NCBI GenBank assembly: GCA_013538715.1 | Contig: JACAFH010000001.1 | Coordinates: forward strand, 62,001-126,000 | DNA: 64,000 nucleotides | From: Candidatus Nitrosothermus koennekei | Lineage (GTDB): Archaea; Thermoproteota; Nitrososphaeria; Nitrososphaerales; Nitrosocaldaceae | Direction of reading: 5' to 3' | Shown here: positions 55,535 through 64,000 of the stretch, piece after piece | How positions within the stretch are numbered: position 1 is the stretch's first letter | Layout: each line of letters opens with the position of its first letter | Notes under the pieces: model-generated | The model's database searches: none | What the model was told of the DNA's origin: nothing | What the model saw: the letters and a program-made list of their open reading frames with translations, nothing else | Position numbers and translations under genes: made by a program

Positions 55535-56106
55535 ATATATCCCTCTAACCCTCGTTTCTTTAAATCTTTAGTAATTCTTACTAAACTCTTTATATCATCC
55601 ATTAATACTGAACGTAGAGAAGGATTGTAGATCGCCGCTGCTGGATGTATGGTTAGAAAGTAATATCTCCCTTTATAATCTATCAATTTACCTCTATTCA
55701 TAGTAATAGAACTGCCTTTAAGTAATGTATGATAAGCTGTATTTCCTAATATACATATTATTAATGGATCTATAATCTTTATCTGCTTCTCTAAATATGA
55801 TATACAGCTATCTATTTCATCCCGTAATGGCGCTCTATTATTAGGCGGTCTACACTTTACTATATTAGTTATATAAACATCTTCTCTCTTAATACCGGCA
55901 CCTTCTAGCGCTTCTTCCAATATCTTACCAGCTGCTCCTACAAATGGTCTTCCTTGTTTATCTTCACTCTTACCAGGTGCTTCGCCTATAAACATTATAT
56001 CTGCATCAAACCTTCCTTCACCAGGAACAGCATTCAATCTATTAATTGCTAATCTACATAATCTACATCTCTTAATATATTCCTCTAATCTTTCTAAATT
56101 ACTCAT
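55531..56106 (-). CDS. udg: Uracil-DNA glycosylase, family 4
   Basis: Excises uracil from DNA. 191 residues; iron-sulfur type with CRLCRLA near the N-terminus and two further Cys (VKCRPP, IICILG region). Motif [21 protein letters not shown], and HPAAAIYNP near the end. Hot or hyperthermophilic archaea use this form against cytosine deamination. It is joined to tldD upstream (four-base overlap) and aag downstream. Confidence 0.94.
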   Translation of the reverse strand: MSNLERLEEYIKRCRLCRLAINRLNAVPGEGRFDADIMFIGEAPGKSEDKQGRPFVGAAGKILEEALEGAGIKREDVYITNIVKCRPPNNRAPLRDEIDSCISYLEKQIKIIDPLIICILGNTAYHTLLKGSSITMNRGKLIDYKGRYYFLTIHPAAAIYNPSLRSVLMDDIKSLVRITKDLKKRGLEGYI

Positions 56107-57500
56107 TGTACACTCTTAATTATAGCTTCTCCTCTGATATACGGTCCACCATTACCCATTCTCATTATCTGCATAGGATCTCCTTTGCCGCAGTTTAATA
56201 TAGGTCTGATCTCAAACTCTTTTGAACATGCATCTATAGAATTGAAAAAGTCTAGAGCATTATTCATAATAATTACATCTCTATGAAGATCTTTGAGCTC
56301 TCCTTGTTCAATCTTATATGCGTATTGTGCCGATATACTCCAATTATATCTAAACATATCTATTGATGGCACTTTCATATCGCATACAAGATATCCATCT
56401 TTAACCTCCTTGATCATTTCTTGATAAGAATAGTCTCGTGGTTTTATATATGTACATGCCATTCTTATTAACGGCATGAATTTAGCATCAGATGCTCTCA
56501 TACTAGCATTAGGTTCTTTATCAAACTTTAGAGCAGTCTCTCTACTATACATGTGATCAACTAATATCCCATCTTTGATCAAAATCTTCTCTCTAGCAAT
56601 GACACCCTCATCATCGTATTTGTAATTGCCTAGTGTTGATGGTATTGTAGGATCATCAATAACTGATAATAGACTAGAACCTATTCTTGAACCTAGTTTT
56701 CCAGCCCACCATGCACCACCAGCCCATGCTAACTCATATCCTAATACTCTATCAGCCTCTGATGGATGTCCAAGTATCTCATGTGTTAATAATGCAACAA
56801 AATCTGGATTAAGTATTACCTTACTCTTACTCTCTTTAACGGGTTTTGCTTTTACAAGTTTTGATGCCATTGATGATATATACTCTGCTTTTGTTCTAAC
56901 ATTCTCAAGCATCTCAATACCACCTCTACCTCCTTCAGTTGTACTAGTACTCTCGTTCAACCCTTGTTCTGAGGCAACTGAAGTTAATACTGCTGTAGTA
57001 TCAGTGTACTCTTGCACTATATTTGCAGACTCACTATTCATAAACAATTTACTTACGCGCTGATAACCTATAGATATTGATGATTTCTGTGTATTAACCC
57101 TCATTATGGCATAGCACTCTTTTGCTATCTTTAATAGCTCATCTATATTATCTTCTGGTTTTATTCTTGTATCAAAATATACTTTATCATTATGCGCTTT
57201 AGTATAAGCTAGTTTTACCTTCTCTTTAGCATCTTCACTATATGCTTTTGCTAATCTACATGCTCTCTCTCCAGCCAACTTGTAGTCTTCTTTCTTTGGA
57301 TTTTCTATAGCATAGAATCCCCATACGCCATTAAGTAATACTCTTATACCTAACATATCTATCATTGAAGCATTGCTTGTGATTATTCCGTCTTCTAATG
57401 ATATTTCCTTTATTTCCTTTCTTTCAATTCTTAAATCAGCATATGATGCACCTAACCTAATACAGTATTCTATAGCATCTCTTGCATAATCTTCATCCAT
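56103..57500 (-). CDS. tldD: TldD-family metalloprotease
   Basis: 465 residues from the ATG at 57500 ([13 protein letters not shown]); the frame upstream to 57554 encodes a hydrophobic segment and is probably not used. The zinc motif [13 protein letters not shown] (HExxxH) is in the middle. [13 protein letters not shown] and the C-terminal [18 protein letters not shown] are typical for TldD. In bacteria TldD works with TldE as a heterodimer that processes peptides; no tldE gene lies in this window. Heads the tldD-udg-aag gene run. Confidence 0.88.
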   Translation of the reverse strand: MDEDYARDAIEYCIRLGASYADLRIERKEIKEISLEDGIITSNASMIDMLGIRVLLNGVWGFYAIENPKKEDYKLAGERACRLAKAYSEDAKEKVKLAYTKAHNDKVYFDTRIKPEDNIDELLKIAKECYAIMRVNTQKSSISIGYQRVSKLFMNSESANIVQEYTDTTAVLTSVASEQGLNESTSTTEGGRGGIEMLENVRTKAEYISSMASKLVKAKPVKESKSKVILNPDFVALLTHEILGHPSEADRVLGYELAWAGGAWWAGKLGSRIGSSLLSVIDDPTIPSTLGNYKYDDEGVIAREKILIKDGILVDHMYSRETALKFDKEPNASMRASDAKFMPLIRMACTYIKPRDYSYQEMIKEVKDGYLVCDMKVPSIDMFRYNWSISAQYAYKIEQGELKDLHRDVIIMNNALDFFNSIDACSKEFEIRPILNCGKGDPMQIMRMGNGGPYIRGEAIIKSVQ

Positions 57501-57729
57501 ATAATGAATTATAACTAGATAAATAAAAGTTATATGGATATATACATTCTCCAAATTATTACTAAAGATAAATTTTTATATGCTATTAGAAGCATTAATT
57601 TATAATCTATTCAACTATAGTAATTATAATTTAATATTTAAACGACTTACATATAATTATTGTCTATATAAAATATATACTAAAAATTAGATTATAAGGA
57701 TTTATACTTATGATATATAAGATAGTTTA

Positions 57730-58311
57730 ATGATAATAATGATAACTATGAACAGATTTTTAAAACTATTAGAGAGAATAAATATAGATAGTATTGAAGA
57801 TGATATAAGAGATATCCTAGTAGATAATGGTATAATAAAAGGAGGAGTATTACAAGACGATGCAAGATTACAAATTGCATTACTTGCACTAAAGAATGGT
57901 AATAGTATTGACGAAGTTGCAAAAGCGTTATCATGGAAGGATTTTGAGAGATTTGCAAGTATTATCTTGCAAGAGTATGGATATCAAGTATATAACTCAA
58001 TAAGGATAAAAAGGAGAGAGATAGATATACTAGCAATAGATAATGACCTAGCATTAGTAATAGATTGCAAACATTGGAAATATAACAATAAGAGTAGATT
58101 GAGATATGCTATAAATAAACAAATAGAAAGGGTAAGATTACTATTTACATCAGATAGATTCGAGTTCAAATATGCTATACCAGTTATATTAACACTTTAT
58201 GAAGATGTAAAGTTTATAGATAACGTTCCTATAGTATCGATAGAAAAGTTCTCTTCTTTTATAAACGAGTATAAAGGTTACACTGATATGCTCCTAGTTA
58301 TTAAATGTTAA
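57730..58311 (+). CDS. PD-(D/E)xK-type nuclease-like protein
   Basis: 193 residues. The second half has EYGYQVYNSIRIKRREIDIL followed by LALVIDCKHWKYNN, the restriction-endonuclease fold: Asp in EIDIL, Asp-Cys-Lys for the (D/E)xK motif. Such Mrr- or Hjc-like domains cut DNA in repair or defence. The first 70 residues are helical (IEDDIRDILVDNGIIKGGVL). No methylase or helicase is adjacent, so a repair role is likelier. It ends with a four-base convergent overlap with the DUF2070 gene. Confidence 0.7.
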   Translation: MIIMITMNRFLKLLERINIDSIEDDIRDILVDNGIIKGGVLQDDARLQIALLALKNGNSIDEVAKALSWKDFERFASIILQEYGYQVYNSIRIKRREIDILAIDNDLALVIDCKHWKYNNKSRLRYAINKQIERVRLLFTSDRFEFKYAIPVILTLYEDVKFIDNVPIVSIEKFSSFINEYKGYTDMLLVIKC

Positions 58312-59987
58312 AGAATTAACATAGCGATATATACTGCTATAGTTAGCGCTAATGTTATTTTTGTTAGTGTAAGAGATCTATCTAATGCATGTAAATAGTC
58401 ATCAAACTGCTTAGAACCCATAACTTTGATATTAGAGTATGACTCTGCTATCACTATATTTGTTTGTTTGAGTCTAGACGCTGCTAATTTTGATAATGAT
58501 AATAATGCATTGCTTAAATAATCCCAATTACTAATGCTACCCAATGTATAATAACCTTCTCTATTTCTTGCTCTACCAGACGTAGCATGAGTATCCGATG
58601 TGCAAATCTCTAACATATTGATAATATTTATCTTATTTATTATATACTCTCTTAAACCTTTTATCATGTTGTTTGCATCTATCCATCCTATGCCATAAGT
58701 CTTTTTATTAATATTTATAGCAATTACAGCTAGAGCAGCATCTCCTATATCCTTCTCAATCTTAAATTCTATCTCTTTTGATGACGCTGACGCTACCATA
58801 AATTTAAACTGTTCTGCACGTACTAACTTATCCAACACGAATTTTGCAGCATTAATCATATCACTATTATCATGCTCATTTAGTTTATTACCTAAAGCAT
58901 TATGTGAATCTATTAACAATAAATTCATACCTAAACTCTTAGCATGACTCTCTATAGCATTCTTCACATCTACATCTACATCTTCCATTCCATATGGTGA
59001 GAGAGATAATATGAGTATGGCATTTCTACCAAAGGCTATCCCAGTAACTCTTGCCTTACCGAGAGTATAAACTACAGGCTCTGTACATCTATCATTTTCT
59101 TCTATTATTCTCATTTCATTTAAACTATCTATATATCTATTAACCTCTTCTATTGAAGGTATATTTAGCGCATGATCTGATACGCTATGCATTACTATAG
59201 AATTTATGCCGTGTTTTTGATAATAATTATGAATTAATGATGGTATATTGCTTCCCCCAACTGGATTAAACGGTCCTGGATGCACTTCTGGTAATATAAT
59301 TGCAGATGTATCGAATAATAAAGAGGTTGTTTTAATATTAGCATACTCTGATCTGCTACTCATAATATCTTCCATTCTTTTTGGATTATTCTCTGTAGAT
59401 GCTAAGAGATATGCACGCAATATCCTAAACGTACTCTCTACCCATGGTCTACCAGCTCTATCAGCCATTATACTCCAAAATAACGCTATTATAAGAGTTA
59501 ACGAACCAAAGATCAATCCTTTAATATCTAATAATTGATCTGTAATCACTAATGATAATAATAAAGGCATTATAGGTGCTATTAGAAATACTCTATAACC
59601 TGCTCCAAATACAGATCTAAATATACATATTCTAAATCCTATAACTAACATCATACCCATGATCATATAGCCTTGTAATGAATCTAGTAATCCTAATGAG
59701 AGTGTTAAAAGCCAGAAGAGCATAGAAAATGCTGCTACATGATGTATTTTTGCAATATTAGTTAATTCAGTACCCTTCAGTAACCTATAATCTATCTGAA
59801 TTGAGAGATATGCTAATAATAATGCTAGAGGTAGTCTATATGACAATTCTATAAACTCATAATTATTTATGATTGTTATAAGAGTAGTTGATATAATCAT
59901 TATAGAGAGTGATACTTTATATGACGAAGGATTTATCAGTGTTAGATAAAATCTCTTGTGTATATTTCCTACAGAATTGCTCATCAC
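58308..59987 (-). CDS. DUF2070 family membrane protein
   Basis: 559 residues: six to seven helices in the first 200 residues, a large soluble domain with ILPEVHPGPFNPVGGSNIPS, HSVSDHALNIPS, LLIDSHNALGNK and GDAALAVIAININ, then a C-terminal helix. The His/Asp-rich motifs suggest a metal-dependent hydrolase facing the cytoplasm. This family is archaeal and widely found in Nitrososphaerota. Its ATG overlaps the Sec61 beta stop (ATGA), so the two are translated together. Confidence 0.88.
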   Translation of the reverse strand: MMSNSVGNIHKRFYLTLINPSSYKVSLSIMIISTTLITIINNYEFIELSYRLPLALLLAYLSIQIDYRLLKGTELTNIAKIHHVAAFSMLFWLLTLSLGLLDSLQGYMIMGMMLVIGFRICIFRSVFGAGYRVFLIAPIMPLLLSLVITDQLLDIKGLIFGSLTLIIALFWSIMADRAGRPWVESTFRILRAYLLASTENNPKRMEDIMSSRSEYANIKTTSLLFDTSAIILPEVHPGPFNPVGGSNIPSLIHNYYQKHGINSIVMHSVSDHALNIPSIEEVNRYIDSLNEMRIIEENDRCTEPVVYTLGKARVTGIAFGRNAILILSLSPYGMEDVDVDVKNAIESHAKSLGMNLLLIDSHNALGNKLNEHDNSDMINAAKFVLDKLVRAEQFKFMVASASSKEIEFKIEKDIGDAALAVIAININKKTYGIGWIDANNMIKGLREYIINKINIINMLEICTSDTHATSGRARNREGYYTLGSISNWDYLSNALLSLSKLAASRLKQTNIVIAESYSNIKVMGSKQFDDYLHALDRSLTLTKITLALTIAVYIAMLIL

Positions 59988-60154
59988 AGAGGGAATAGTA
60001 ACTTGATCAATATAGAGATACCTATGAAACCTGTAGCTATTGCAAATACATACTCTGGCTTTATCTTATACCCTTTCGTCTCATCCTCAAAGAATCTTAA
60101 TAACCCTGCACTTGATGCTGGCAATGGAGCAGATTTCTTCTTACTACTACTCAT
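59984..60154 (-). CDS. secG: Preprotein translocase Sec61 beta subunit
   Basis: 56 residues read from the minus strand, below usual length cut-offs. The N-terminus MSSSKKKSAPLPASSAGLLR and the FFEDETKGYKIKPEYVFAIA segment, followed by a single helix (TGFIGISILIKLLFPL), are the exact archaeal Sec61 beta pattern. It binds the SecY/E channel in the membrane. Between the JAMM gene and DUF2070. Confidence 0.92.
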   Translation of the reverse strand: MSSSKKKSAPLPASSAGLLRFFEDETKGYKIKPEYVFAIATGFIGISILIKLLFPL

Positions 60155-60220
60155 ATCATGAATCTCTTACATTACAAATAAATCTCTTTCTATCATAGGT
60201 TATGATTTATGAAGAGATAA

Positions 60221-60634
60221 TTAACAAGTATCTAATATAACTATCTCTACCATTTCTAATTTATCATAATACGCATATGCGTAGAATTTATAGTCTATGT
60301 TGGACATTATAATCCATGGAATTTGATTAAGTATCATGTATTTAAGATCCATGCTAGATGGTTCTGGTTTAGAAGGATGAGAGTGAAATATGGCTATAAT
60401 ATCTCTCTTATCTTTTCTAACCTTCATATATAGTTCATAAAACTCTTTCTCATCAAACATAAACATAGCATAAGAGTTTGCTATATTCTTAAGCTCAATT
60501 ATATATTCGACTTTAGCAATATCATATCTTATATTACCTACAAGCAATGCACATGATTCTAACGGTAATGCATTCTTTGTAATTCTTTGTAATTCATCTA
60601 TATGTTTACAATATAACTCTAGTTTCTTTATCAT
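60221..60634 (-). CDS. JAMM/MPN+ metalloprotease
   Basis: 137 residues with the complete zinc site: Glu26 (LPLESCALLVG), His84 and His86 (FHSHPSKPEPSSMD) and Asp96. Related archaeal enzymes (JAMM1, RPN11-like) cleave ubiquitin-like modifiers or release C-terminal peptides; in other prokaryotes they process sulfur carriers. Its neighbours are membrane proteins and Sec61 beta, so action on proteins at the membrane is conceivable. No ubiquitin-like gene is in the window. Confidence 0.9.
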   Translation of the reverse strand: MIKKLELYCKHIDELQRITKNALPLESCALLVGNIRYDIAKVEYIIELKNIANSYAMFMFDEKEFYELYMKVRKDKRDIIAIFHSHPSKPEPSSMDLKYMILNQIPWIIMSNIDYKFYAYAYYDKLEMVEIVILDTC

Positions 60635-61194
60635 TATCCTTTATTTATCATCTGCTGAGGTAATTTTATTATACCGTTTGTATATAGTGACTTTGGAATG
60701 TATATCTCTTTCTCTTGACTTGTTCCTCCAGCAATCGTTTCTTCACCTGCTAAAGCATTAAAGAGTAGGAACGCTATCATACCAGTAACAGAAGCGCTTA
60801 TGAACAATATAGTTATAGCTTTTATATGTTTACTCTCTTTACTCATTGCATATGCAATAACTATAGAGGGTATTATTATCATTAATAGTATACTTGCAAA
60901 GAGAGGAAGTGTTGGTACAGTAGATATAGCAGCAGCAAATGTACCAAATGCAAGCATTAAGCCTAGAATTATAGCACTAGCTGCCTTTGATGATGGAGTA
61001 GTAGGTAAACCACCTTTTAATAATCCAGCAGCAATGAATATCATACCTATAAACATAACTAAAGCGCTTATTGCATGCATACCTTCTAAGAAGGTCTTTG
61101 CTATACCAGCGAGAGACAATCCTACACCTGCCATTCCTATTACTGTTAATCCTATACCAGGTATGAGTAACTCCCAATCACTCAATATTATCAA
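60634..61194 (-). CDS. Six-helix membrane protein, unknown
   Basis: 186 residues with about five to six hydrophobic helices and a soluble C-terminal tail of about 35 residues (GGTSQEKEIYIPKSLYTNGI) that probably lies outside. Start is TTG at 61194 or 61185 (MSDWELLIPG). The stop shares one base with the JAMM start, so both are coupled. I know no family; small Gly/Ala-rich helices (GIGLTVIGMAGVGLSLAGIA) suggest tight packing. Confidence 0.65.
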   Translation of the reverse strand: MIILSDWELLIPGIGLTVIGMAGVGLSLAGIAKTFLEGMHAISALVMFIGMIFIAAGLLKGGLPTTPSSKAASAIILGLMLAFGTFAAAISTVPTLPLFASILLMIIIPSIVIAYAMSKESKHIKAITILFISASVTGMIAFLLFNALAGEETIAGGTSQEKEIYIPKSLYTNGIIKLPQQMINKG

Positions 61195-61268
61195 GTATAG
61201 GTTAAGTTATATCTTAAATAATCTTTTCTATCTAGAGGTATTTATATGAGAAACTTCATATAATATAT

Positions 61269-61529
61269 ATGCCATTAAAGGTAAAGTCGATAGCATCATT
61301 CGTCTCATTAGAGCAGATAGTAGATAAACTTAATGAATTAGGATTTGTATTAGAGAGCAGTGCTATAATGGTCAGCGAAGGTAAATTCTGGAATAGGATG
61401 CTCTATATTAAAGGAGAAGAGATGGTATTCGTCTCCGATGAGATTGGTGATACATATCCTAAGGATCCTGTAGTAACTATATATGGTTTAGACGATACGA
61501 TAGAAAAGATTACAGGTGTGCTTTATTGA
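61269..61529 (+). CDS. Hypothetical protein
   Basis: 86 residues of alpha-beta pattern (SLEQIVDKLNELGFVLESSA, then strands RMLYIKGEEMVFVSDEI and VVTIYGLDDTIEKITGVLY). No motif recognised. Its stop overlaps the TTG start of the next gene by four bases, so the two form a pair of unknown function. Confidence 0.6.
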   Translation: MPLKVKSIASFVSLEQIVDKLNELGFVLESSAIMVSEGKFWNRMLYIKGEEMVFVSDEIGDTYPKDPVVTIYGLDDTIEKITGVLY

Positions 61530-62053
61530 ATGTATATGAATGTAATGAGAATCAATTCGTAGAGAATATTAGAAGGTTAGTAGATTCCAACAATAAGATA
61601 ATAGTAAATAGAAGAATTACACTATATGATGATCAAAAATATGGTCTATCAACTCTGCCTGATAAAGAGTTTGAAAGTTATTCAATGATAGCATATAGAA
61701 ATGGGTATAAACGTACCGTTTATGCCAAAGTGCCATTTATAGATGAATATCATAATCATCTATATAAAGAGAACGAAGTTTTACATTCCTCATCTAATCT
61801 ACTTTTTCCTAGATTGTTTATACCATACTATAAAGTAGAATATTCATTTAATATATGGGGTAATATGTATTTACATTCCTTCGATCTATTATTTAAAAGT
61901 GAGATTAAGCTTGAAAAGAGGAAGATACGAGGTAATAATTTACTTGTTCATGTACTAAGATTTATTGTTCCTGATGAGCGGATAATGATGTTAAAATTAC
62001 CAGAACAGGTTATAATATTAGATGTTAAAAAATTAACAAGGATATTCGAATAG
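61526..62053 (+). CDS. Hypothetical protein
   Basis: 175 residues, start TTG overlapping the previous gene. Beta-rich, with several aromatic strands (MIAYRNGYKRTVYAKVPF, YYKVEYSFNIWGNMYLHSF). No signal peptide or membrane helix. Not recognised. It ends three bases before the convergent ferredoxin gene. Confidence 0.6.
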   Translation: MNVYECNENQFVENIRRLVDSNNKIIVNRRITLYDDQKYGLSTLPDKEFESYSMIAYRNGYKRTVYAKVPFIDEYHNHLYKENEVLHSSSNLLFPRLFIPYYKVEYSFNIWGNMYLHSFDLLFKSEIKLEKRKIRGNNLLVHVLRFIVPDERIMMLKLPEQVIILDVKKLTRIFE

Positions 62054-62056
62054 TAA

Positions 62057-62590
62057 TTAGTGGTGATGAGGTGGTGGCTGCGAACTCTTTGCTAATGCTT
62101 CATTATAAGTACCAGCTGCCTTTTCATGATATTCAAGATTAGACTGATCTACTTTGATAGCTTGTGGTGGACATACAGAGACACATGCCATGCACCATAT
62201 ACAATCATGCTCTCTTATGGGATCTGCTTTATCAGTGAAATCTTTTCTATGTTCTTTTACAGATTCACCATTCCCTCCAGGATGTTTCCACGCTTCATTA
62301 TTTGGAACATCGTTTGAAGTTCTGTACCATTCATATACTTGTACTGGACATGCTTCTATACATGCACCATCTGCTACACATACATCCCAATCTACTGCAA
62401 CCATAGTTCCATGAACTCCAACTGGTTCTATATTTTCTCCTCTAGTAGCATAATCCTTCTTACATTCTTCATTCTGTGCAGCATCAGCTAATCTTCCTGG
62501 TCCCCATACAAAATGGAAATGTTCACCATCTTTGTTATAGTGCTTACCTATTACTTCATATCCTTTTGGAAAGTCTGGATTTATTGGCAT
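62057..62590 (-). CDS. Zinc-containing 7Fe ferredoxin
   Basis: 177 residues. A Sulfolobus-like dicluster ferredoxin: cluster I CVADGACIEACP (Cys71, Asp74, Cys77, Cys81), where Asp in place of the second Cys favours a [3Fe-4S] cluster, and cluster II CIWCMACVSVCP (Cys130, 133, 136, 140) for [4Fe-4S]. The N-terminal extension of about 60 residues contains His residues (HYNKDGEHFHF) that in the archaeal zfx family bind zinc with Asp. The tail ends in PPPHHH. Electron carrier for 2-oxoacid oxidoreductases or the FNR-like reductase. Confidence 0.92.
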   Translation of the reverse strand: MPINPDFPKGYEVIGKHYNKDGEHFHFVWGPGRLADAAQNEECKKDYATRGENIEPVGVHGTMVAVDWDVCVADGACIEACPVQVYEWYRTSNDVPNNEAWKHPGGNGESVKEHRKDFTDKADPIREHDCIWCMACVSVCPPQAIKVDQSNLEYHEKAAGTYNEALAKSSQPPPHHH

Positions 62591-62752
62591 TCCTCTTCAT
62601 ATAGAGAGAAGTTATCGTGTTATTTAAATTATATGCTAATAATTCAAGCCTTGATATCATATTAAATTATCAAAAATAGAGTAATAGAAACTAATTAGTA
62701 TATATCAAAAATGTTTATTAACTATTAGTATATTATTTATCATGGTGAAAAG

Positions 62753-63010
62753 ATGACCAAAACCCTAAATGTTGAGATCGATGCAACCGTAAATAACACC
62801 AATGCAGCAAAGCAATTTATAGAAGAGTTAGAGCACCAATATGCAGATCTAACAGTATCAAATGTCAACGTAAGTTCTAATAAAGTATCTTTTAGTGTAG
62901 CATCTCCTGGAATGGATGATCTTACAGCAGCAGATGTAAAATTTAGAATAGACGAATTTGTATCAATGAATGTGCCGCCATTTACTATAAAGAAGATAAA
63001 TGTAAGTTAA
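62753..63010 (+). CDS. Small hypothetical protein
   Basis: 85 residues, acidic, preceded by a good ribosome-binding site (GGTGAAAAG directly before ATG). Alternating strands and one helix (AKQFIEELEHQYADL, VSFSVASPGMDDLTAADVKF, FTIKKINVS) suggest a compact alpha-beta fold. No motif recognised; it has its own promoter. Confidence 0.65.
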   Translation: MTKTLNVEIDATVNNTNAAKQFIEELEHQYADLTVSNVNVSSNKVSFSVASPGMDDLTAADVKFRIDEFVSMNVPPFTIKKINVS

Positions 63011-63024
63011 AAACCTAATTTATT

Positions 63025-63507
63025 TTATCTCTTGTAACCTATTCTTCTTAAAAATACTTTTCTTTCTTCTTTATCATTTTCATCTTCCACACTTTTACTA
63101 CTAATACCATCAATAACTCCTATCACACCTCTTCCTTGCTCACTCACAGCAATTATAACTTCGAGAGGATTTGATGTAGCACAGTAGATATTTACCACTT
63201 CATCTACCATCTTTATCTTATTTAATACATTAATAGGATACGCATCTCTTAAAACTATCAAGAATACATGCCCCGCAGATATCTTCTTGATCTCATTTAT
63301 AGCTTCTTCTTCTAACTCTTTATCATTACCATCATGTCTTATTAGAGCCTTTCCACTAGCCTCACAGAATGCTATACCAAATTTTATGCATGTGCTACTA
63401 CTAATTAAGGCTTCATAGAGATCTTCAACGCTCTTTATGAAATGTGCTTGACCAAGTATTATATTTCTACCTTCCTTTATATCCAACTTTACACTCTCTA
63501 TCTTCAT
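63025..63507 (-). CDS. Adenosine-specific kinase family protein (DUF355)
   Basis: 160 residues; the PAE2307-type family whose founding structure was described as adenosine-specific kinase. Clear family segments: [76 protein letters not shown] and [10 protein letters not shown]. Biochemical function in this lineage is not established. The upstream gene (63531 on) is on the same strand and may share the transcript. Confidence 0.87.
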   Translation of the reverse strand: MKIESVKLDIKEGRNIILGQAHFIKSVEDLYEALISSSTCIKFGIAFCEASGKALIRHDGNDKELEEEAINEIKKISAGHVFLIVLRDAYPINVLNKIKMVDEVVNIYCATSNPLEVIIAVSEQGRGVIGVIDGISSKSVEDENDKEERKVFLRRIGYKR

Positions 63508-63530
63508 ATTACTTTTATAGAATGATGATA

Positions 63531-64000
63531 TTAATAACTCTTCATCAATTCTTTACACATTTTAAATAGAATACTAGCTAGTCTTTCTGTGTTTTGTACA
63601 TCGTTGGTAAGATCTAGTAATATAGCAAGACTAGGGAGTATATCATGATAACCATCTTTTGCTAGTTTTATTGCTAAATATGTAATGTATAAACTACAAT
63701 CGACATATTTATGAATCTCATAAAGATATAATGCTTTCCTACTTATTAATCTAGAATTAATTAACTTGTATAACATATCTAACGCTCTAATTAGAGATGA
63801 ACTATTAGCACGTTCTAGTCCTAAAGGTTCGTAAAACATTGTTAGATCAACTTTTAATTCTCTTAATTGGGTTAAGATATGCAATGGAGAAGGTATAACT
63901 TTATTTAATAAGAGTAGAGAGTTTAGATAATTATAAGCTGCCCTCTTTAATAAGAAAGATGCCTCAAAACCATTACTCGTCATAGCCTTGCTTGCATCTA
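63531..64000 (-). CDS. Hypothetical helical protein, 5' end outside the window
   Basis: At least 156 residues; the frame stays open past the internal ATG at 63983 to the window edge, so the start is not seen. Wholly helical with Leu/Ile-rich amphipathic segments ([36 protein letters not shown]). No membrane-helix stretch of full length and no catalytic motif. HEPN-like or helical-repeat proteins look similar, but nothing specific supports that. Confidence 0.55.
   Translation of the reverse strand, partial: DASKAMTSNGFEASFLLKRAAYNYLNSLLLLNKVIPSPLHILTQLRELKVDLTMFYEPLGLERANSSSLIRALDMLYKLINSRLISRKALYLYEIHKYVDCSLYITYLAIKLAKDGYHDILPSLAILLDLTNDVQNTERLASILFKMCKELMKSY

Noticed and set aside
1-64000. 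CRISPR array
   Set aside because: No regularly spaced direct repeats of 24-37 bases and no cas genes were seen.

Overview
The window is AT-rich archaeal chromosome, densely packed, with mostly leaderless-looking promoters (a TATA box about 26-30 bases before the start codon). The gene set points to the Nitrososphaerota (Thaumarchaeota). Supporting genes are an archaeal TFB, Sec61 beta, aEF-1 beta, S24e/S27ae, Dph2, EndA, a Cdc48-type AAA ATPase, DUF2070, archaeal CobT, CofE (F420), a methylmalonyl-CoA epimerase as used in the 3-hydroxypropionate/4-hydroxybutyrate cycle, a Sulfolobus-like 7Fe ferredoxin, heme O synthase (which implies aerobic respiration) and a PEF-type C-terminal anchor. No ammonia monooxygenase genes fall in this window, so ammonia oxidation cannot be claimed from it.

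Layout. 1-5400: the end of a phosphohexomutase, tRNA-Asp, a decayed transposase, a secreted beta-helix protein, dph2, a phosphoesterase and a decayed secreted-protein gene. 5400-15800: mce, tfb, a candidate small RNA, thiC, thrS, agmatinase, apt-MTAP (polyamine and adenine salvage), an MBL hydrolase, cobT, and S4/S13. 16400-25000: ligase-DUF47-endA, a cyclase-fold regulator with repeated upstream boxes, a beta-CASP-like hydrolase, and a zinc ribbon-aEF1beta-Cdc48-wHTH operon. 25000-33500: ctaB, a secreted anchored protein, thiL, citrate synthase, an alcohol dehydrogenase, a CDF transporter with a threefold cytosolic tail, and a bacterial-type M4 protease. 33500-44200: nadM, a compositionally distinct copA, an HExxH protein, a nucleotidyltransferase-kinase fusion, S27ae/S24e, apgM, a GalT-like protein and an FNR-like reductase.

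44200-47870 is an accessory island. A dead IS6-like element with perfect 16-bp terminal repeats and further transposase debris flank a two-gene unit: a secreted metzincin-like protease and a membrane-anchored protein made of two related repeats. This pair is the best candidate for an undescribed small system. From 47870 on the chromosome is orderly again: a nitroreductase, hisB-hisH-hisA-hisF, cofE, proS, a base-excision repair pair (udg-aag), tldD, a nuclease, a tight membrane/JAMM/Sec61beta/DUF2070 cluster, the ferredoxin and small lineage proteins.

The most notable non-coding signals are a GC-rich hairpin between tfb and thiC whose pairing is complete only as a minus-strand RNA, and three copies of a 10-base box before the cyclase-fold gene. 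Many convergent gene pairs overlap at their 3' ends by 4-12 bases. All functions are inferred from sequence motifs read by eye; no database search was possible.
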